From the NCBI RefSeq assembly GCF_900110555.1, contig NZ_FOEE01000019.1, positions 21,877 through 85,876 on the forward strand: a stretch of 64,000 nucleotides of DNA, read 5' to 3'. Origin of the DNA: Trujillonella endophytica (GTDB lineage Bacteria; Actinomycetota; Actinomycetes; Mycobacteriales; Geodermatophilaceae). Both the position numbers and the translations under genes were made by a program. Positions 60,541 to 64,000 of this stretch are shown here, piece by piece. Position 1 is the stretch's first letter. Each line of letters opens with the position of its first letter. The notes under the pieces were generated by a model, which ran no database searches, had not been told where the DNA came from, and saw only the letters and a program-made list of their open reading frames with translations.

Positions 60541-62766
60541 ATGACCACCGTTGCGCAGACGCCCGACACTGCCGCCGAGGCGTTGGAGGTGCTGCGCGAG
60601 CTCACCGGCCGGCCCGACGCCGAGTTCCGCGAGGGGCAGGACGCGGCGGTCGCGGCGCTGGTGGAGAAGTCCCAGCGGGCGCTGGTCGTGCAGCGCACCG
60701 GGTGGGGGAAGTCGGCCGTCTACTTCGTCTCCACCGCGCTGCTGCGCCGGCGCGGCGCCGGCCCGACCCTGCTGGTCAGCCCGCTGCTGGCGCTGATGCG
60801 CGACCAGGTGTCCGCGGCCGCTCGGGCCGGCATCCGCGCCGTGGAGATCTCCAGCTCGAACGTCACGGAGTGGGACGACATCGCCGCCCGGCTGGCCGCC
60901 GACGAGGTCGACGTCCTGCTGGTCTCCCCCGAGCGGCTGACCAACCCGCGGTTCCGCGAGGAGCAGCTGCCCGGCCTGGTGGCCCGCTGCGGCCTGCTCG
61001 TCGTCGACGAGGCGCACTGCGTCTCCGACTGGGGGCACGACTTCCGGCCCGACTACCGGCGCATCCGCGAGCTGCTGGGCACGCTGCCGGCGGGCACCCC
61101 GGTCCTGGCCACGACCGCCACGGCGAACGAGCGGGTGGTGGCCGACGTGGCCGAGCAGCTGGGCGCCGGTGGTGTCGAGGTGACGACGGTCCGCGGCCCA
61201 CTGGCGCGGGACTCGCTGCGCCTGGGCGTGCTGCGGCTGCCCACCGACCGCGCCCGCCTGGCCTGGCTCGCGGCGCACCTGGGCGACCTCCCGGGAAGTG
61301 GCATCGTCTACACGCTGACCGTCGCCGCGGCGGAGGAGACGGCGTCGCTGCTGCGCGACGCCGGTCACGAGGTGCGCGCCTACACCGGCCGGCTCGACGA
61401 CGCCGACCGCAAGGACGCCGAGGAGGCCCTGCGGGAGAACCGGGTGAAGGCACTCGTGGCCACCTCGGCGCTGGGCATGGGCTTCGACAAGCCCGACCTC
61501 GGCTTCGTCGTCCACCTCGGTGCCCCGTCGTCGCCGGTCAGCTACTACCAGCAGGTGGGCCGCGCCGGCCGCGCGGTGGAGCACGCCGACGTGCTGCTCC
61601 TGCCCGGCCCGGAGGACCTGGCGATCTGGCAGTGGTTCGCGACGTCGTCCATGCCGCGGGAGGACCACGCGGCCGCCGTCCTCACCGCGATGGCCGACGG
61701 CAAGGCGTGGTCGGTGCCCCGGCTGGAGACGGTGGCCGACGTCCGCCGCTCCCGGCTGGAACTGCTGCTCAAGGTGCTCGCCGTCGACGGGGCGGTGGAG
61801 CGGGTGCAGGGCGGCTGGCGGTCGACCGGCCGCCCCTGGGTCTACGACGCCGACCGCTACGCCCGGGTCACCCGGACCCGCGAGGCCGAGCAGCGGGCGA
61901 TGATCGCCTACGCCAGGCCGGTCGACGAGGCCGAGTGCCGCATGGCCTTCCTGCAGGAGGCCCTCGACGACCCGACGGCCACGCCCTGCGGCCGCTGCGA
62001 CGTCTGCACCGGCCCCTGGTACCCGACGGAGATCCCCGCCGGCGCGAGCGAGGCCGCCTCGGCCGCGCTCGACCGGCCCGGGGTGGAGCTGCCGCCGCGC
62101 ACGCAGTGGCCCACCGGCGCCGACCGCCTGGGCGTGACGGTGAAGGGCAAGATCGCGCCCGCGGAGCAGGTCGATCCCGGCCGGGCCGTCGCCCGGCTCA
62201 CCGACCTGGGCTGGGGCCAGCGGCTGCGCACCCTGCTCGGGGACGACGGCGTGGGCGGCACGGTGGTGCTCGACCTGGAGGCGCCGGGCATCGAGGAGGA
62301 CCCCGACGCCGCCTTCGACGTCCCGGTCCGGCGCTCGGTGACCGACGTCGGTCCGGACGACGAGCTGCTGCGCGCCTGCGCCCGCGTGCTGGGGGCGTGG
62401 GACTGGGCGGAGCGACCGGCCGCCGTCGTCGCGATCCCCTCCCGCCGCCGGCCGCGCCTGGTGACCGGCCTCGCCGAGGGGCTGGCCCGGCTCGGCCGGC
62501 TGCCCTACCTCGGCGAGATGTCCCTGGCCCACGGCGGGCCGACCGGCGGCCCGGGCGGCAACAGCGCCTTCCGACTCGCCGGCGTCTGGCAGCGGATCGG
62601 CGTCGGTCCGGAGCTGCGGGACCGGCTCGCCGAGCTGGGCCCGGGGCCGGTGCTGCTGGTCGACGACCTCGCCGACTCCCGCTGGACGATGACGGTCGCC
62701 GCCCGCGAGCTCCGCCTGGCCGGCGTCTCCCGCGTGCTGCCCTTCGCGGTCGCCCTGGCCGCCTGA
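60541..62766 (+). CDS. recQ: RecQ-like ATP-dependent DNA helicase with phosphoribosyltransferase-like tail
   Basis: 741 residues. Helicase motifs: Walker A-like VVQRTGWGKSAVYF (~45), DEAHCVSDWGHDFRPDYRRI (~155), TATAN, and motif VI QQVGRAGRAVEHADV (~335). RecQ zinc-binding cysteines at ~475-490 (CGRCDVC). The C-terminal ~150 residues carry VLLVDDLADSRWTMTVAARELR, the PRPP-loop pattern of phosphoribosyltransferases, probably a degenerate DNA- or nucleotide-binding module. TACTGT lies 7 nt before the ATG. Role: 3'-5' unwinding in recombination repair. Confidence 0.92.
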   Translation: MTTVAQTPDTAAEALEVLRELTGRPDAEFREGQDAAVAALVEKSQRALVVQRTGWGKSAVYFVSTALLRRRGAGPTLLVSPLLALMRDQVSAAARAGIRAVEISSSNVTEWDDIAARLAADEVDVLLVSPERLTNPRFREEQLPGLVARCGLLVVDEAHCVSDWGHDFRPDYRRIRELLGTLPAGTPVLATTATANERVVADVAEQLGAGGVEVTTVRGPLARDSLRLGVLRLPTDRARLAWLAAHLGDLPGSGIVYTLTVAAAEETASLLRDAGHEVRAYTGRLDDADRKDAEEALRENRVKALVATSALGMGFDKPDLGFVVHLGAPSSPVSYYQQVGRAGRAVEHADVLLLPGPEDLAIWQWFATSSMPREDHAAAVLTAMADGKAWSVPRLETVADVRRSRLELLLKVLAVDGAVERVQGGWRSTGRPWVYDADRYARVTRTREAEQRAMIAYARPVDEAECRMAFLQEALDDPTATPCGRCDVCTGPWYPTEIPAGASEAASAALDRPGVELPPRTQWPTGADRLGVTVKGKIAPAEQVDPGRAVARLTDLGWGQRLRTLLGDDGVGGTVVLDLEAPGIEEDPDAAFDVPVRRSVTDVGPDDELLRACARVLGAWDWAERPAAVVAIPSRRRPRLVTGLAEGLARLGRLPYLGEMSLAHGGPTGGPGGNSAFRLAGVWQRIGVGPELRDRLAELGPGPVLLVDDLADSRWTMTVAARELRLAGVSRVLPFAVALAA

Positions 62767-62777
62767 GTCCACAGGTT

Positions 62778-62793
62778 TCGAACAGCTGTGCGA
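62778..62793 (+). promoter_or_regulatory. LexA (SOS) box
   Basis: TCGAACAGCTGTGCGA differs from the actinobacterial/Bacillus-type SOS box TCGAACNNNNGTTCGA at one position. It overlaps the probable -35 region of the AlkB-like gene; a TAGACT box follows at 62803-62808, 6 nt before the ATG. Predicts damage induction. Confidence 0.75.
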
Positions 62794-62814
62794 AAGGATG
62801 GCTAGACTGGCTCC

Positions 62815-63444
62815 ATGGCCCTCGCCCATCAGCCGTCGATGTGGGACCTCGCCGAGGAGCCGGCGCTGACTCCGCTCGCCGGTCGGGTGCGGCGGCGGGC
62901 GTTGAGCGGCGGCGCCTGGATCGACTCGCTGCCGGGGTGGATGGCCGGCTCGGAGGCGGTGCTCGAGGTGCTCCTGGGGGACATCGGCTGGCGGGCGGAC
63001 CGGCGGCAGATGTACGACCGGGAGGTCGCCGTCCCCCGGCTGCTGCGCTGGTACGGCAGGGGCGAGGCATTGCCGCACGCGCTCCTGGCGGAGGCGCGCG
63101 CCGCTCTGGACCGTCACTACCGGCCGGAGCTCGGCGAGCCCTTCGTCTCCGCGGGCCTGTGTCTCTACCGCGACGGGCGGGACAGCGTGGCCTGGCACGG
63201 CGACCGGCTCGGCCGGGCACGGACCGCCGACACGATGGTCGCGATCCTGTCCCTCGGCGCCCCGCGTCCGCTCCTGCTCCGGCCGGTGGGCGGCGGCCCG
63301 AGCCTGCGCTTCCCGGTGGGGCACGGGGACCTCGTGGTCATGGGCGGCTCCTGCCAGCGCACCTGGGAGCACTGCATCCCCAAGACGTCGAGGACCGTCG
63401 GCCCCCGGGTGAGCATCCAGTTCCGCCCTCGCGGCGTGCTCTGA
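62815..63444 (+). CDS. AlkB-like 2-oxoglutarate/Fe(II) dioxygenase
   Basis: 209 residues. AlkB-type jelly roll with iron ligands in VAWHGDRLGR (~124) and WEHCIPK (~183), 2-oxoglutarate-binding Arg in RVSIQFR (~198), and SAGLCLYRDGRDS. AlkB homologues oxidatively remove methyl lesions from DNA or RNA bases. A LexA box and TAGACT promoter element directly upstream indicate SOS-controlled, leaderless expression. Follows recQ by 48 bp. Confidence 0.9.
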   Translation: MALAHQPSMWDLAEEPALTPLAGRVRRRALSGGAWIDSLPGWMAGSEAVLEVLLGDIGWRADRRQMYDREVAVPRLLRWYGRGEALPHALLAEARAALDRHYRPELGEPFVSAGLCLYRDGRDSVAWHGDRLGRARTADTMVAILSLGAPRPLLLRPVGGGPSLRFPVGHGDLVVMGGSCQRTWEHCIPKTSRTVGPRVSIQFRPRGVL

Positions 63445-63841
63445 GGCGGGCGGGGCCGCCTCAGCTGGGGCGGACGGGGCGTCAGGGACACATGGCGACG
63501 GCGACCGGGACCCCCGTGCACGACCCCCTCGAGAGCGTGTACTGTCCTCTTTGCACCAAGCGAGAACGGACCGGGCCGCCAGCCTGGTCAACCGCCGGAA
63601 GCGCCCCCCGAGGGCCCACTGTTGCGGAGCCTGGTGTACATTGAGAACACCGCCTCGAACGACAGCCTGCAAAGGCCCGAGTACGAGCGCGTCCGTTCCT
63701 TGAGAACTCAACAGCGTGCCGAAAGTCAGTGCCAAGTTTTACCCCGTGCACTGCGCAGCTTTGGTTGTGTGGTGTAAGGGATTCCTTTGGTTGATTGATA
63801 TCGCGAGTGTCAGCTCGCGGTTCTCAGCTGTGATCAAATCA
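63445..63841 (+). promoter_or_regulatory. rRNA operon promoter/leader region
   Basis: 397 bp without a protein gene. TANNNT boxes at 63540-63545 (TACTGT) and 63637-63642 (TACATT) are candidate rrn promoter -10 elements, but no convincing -35 was found for either. A boxA-like antitermination sequence, CTTGAGAACTCAACAGCGTGCC (cited in part), lies at ~63698-63720, with a shorter echo TTGAGAAC near 63641. A perfect stem CGCGAG/CTCGCG occurs at 63802-63819. A+T content rises as expected for a leader. Confidence 0.75.
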
Positions 63842-64000
63842 TCTACGGAGAGTTTGATCCTGGCTCAGGACGAACGCTGGCGGCGTGCTTAACACATGCA
63901 AGTCGAACGGTGAACTCCGCTTGCGGGGGGATCAGTGGCGAACGGGTGAGTAACACGTGGGCAACCTGCCCTCAGCTCTGGGATAACTCCAAGAAATTGG
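63842..64000 (+). rRNA. rrs: 16S ribosomal RNA, 5' part (truncated by window)
   Basis: The universal 27F sequence AGAGTTTGATCCTGGCTCAG starts at 63849, placing mature position 1 near 63842. Helices and conserved runs follow as expected (GAACGCTGGCGGCG, ACACATGCAAGTCGAACGG, GAACGGGTGAGTAACACGTG). The V1 region is short, as in Geodermatophilaceae-like actinobacteria. Continues beyond the window. Confidence 0.99.

Noticed and set aside
59101..63735. A 1544-codon open frame on the minus strand
   Set aside because: It runs antisense through recQ, the AlkB-like gene and the rrn leader; only its last 135 codons (DGPF protein) show a protein family and a ribosome binding site. The rest is a stop-poor shadow of GC-rich DNA.
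63445..63841. Confident rRNA promoter calls
   Set aside because: TANNNT boxes exist but no -35 at a proper spacing; only candidates are reported.

Overview
The window is very G+C-rich, gene-dense DNA with many GTG starts and 4-bp stop/start overlaps. It ends in the first ~160 bases of a 16S rRNA gene. Together with a WhiE-like type II polyketide cluster, a Streptomyces-type cysteine-free S4 protein, an ECF42/DGPF pair and DtxR-type iron-box and LexA-box sequences, this points to a high-GC actinobacterium. Geodermatophilaceae or a close relative is my inference, not proven here.

Layout. 85-4485: housekeeping and repair genes (NmrA-like reductase, Nudix hydrolase coupled to an ATP-dependent DNA ligase, DUF1992, SnoaL-like protein divergent from an XRE/MmyB-like regulator). 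4550-8625: a tandem hairpin repeat and a two-gene hydantoinase/oxoprolinase-type operon (hyuA-hyuB). 8760-11431: thioredoxin, winged-helix protein, GAF-EAL protein. 11617-16104: three consecutive paralogous DHA2-type MFS exporters. 16117-20607: a histidine kinase/response regulator pair divergent from an ABC transporter, then an HxlR regulator and a second thioredoxin.

20634-36462 is the most distinctive region: a 13-gene, mostly translationally coupled operon on the minus strand encoding a WhiE-like type II PKS with its own acetyl-CoA carboxylase. Reading 5' to 3': TcmI cyclase, fused carboxyltransferase AccD-AccA, BCCP, biotin carboxylase fused in frame to an acyl carrier protein, aromatase/cyclase, acyltransferase lacking the catalytic Ser, cupin, KS-alpha, KS-beta with Ala in place of the usual Gln161, a SchA/CurD-SchA/CurD-FAD monooxygenase fusion, P450, a two-domain TcmI-like cyclase and a VOC protein. 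Divergent from it are two LuxR-family regulators with degenerate receiver domains. The product is probably an unreduced aromatic polyketide such as a spore or cell pigment.

36508-44067: MMPL exporter with divergent TetR and two operators, DUF222/HNH protein, SDR, serine hydrolase, membrane protein. 44080-57898: a candidate oxidative pyrimidine route, made of a uracil-type NCS2 permease operon with a three-subunit molybdenum hydroxylase and CoxG, divergent FdrA-DUF1116 proteins, and, a few kb away, a barbiturase-family ring hydrolase. Interspersed are a SpoIIE/PP2C phosphatase, a DUF2470 protein and rpsD sharing an iron box, and a TetR/Ohr pair with two operators. 57939-63444: ECF42 sigma factor with DGPF partner, PHP phosphatase, RecQ with a phosphoribosyltransferase-like tail, and an AlkB-like dioxygenase under a probable LexA box. 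63445-64000: rrn leader and 16S 5' end.

Many first genes carry a TANNNT box 6-8 nt before the start codon, suggesting widespread leaderless transcripts. I saw no CRISPR array, no tRNA and no insertion sequence.
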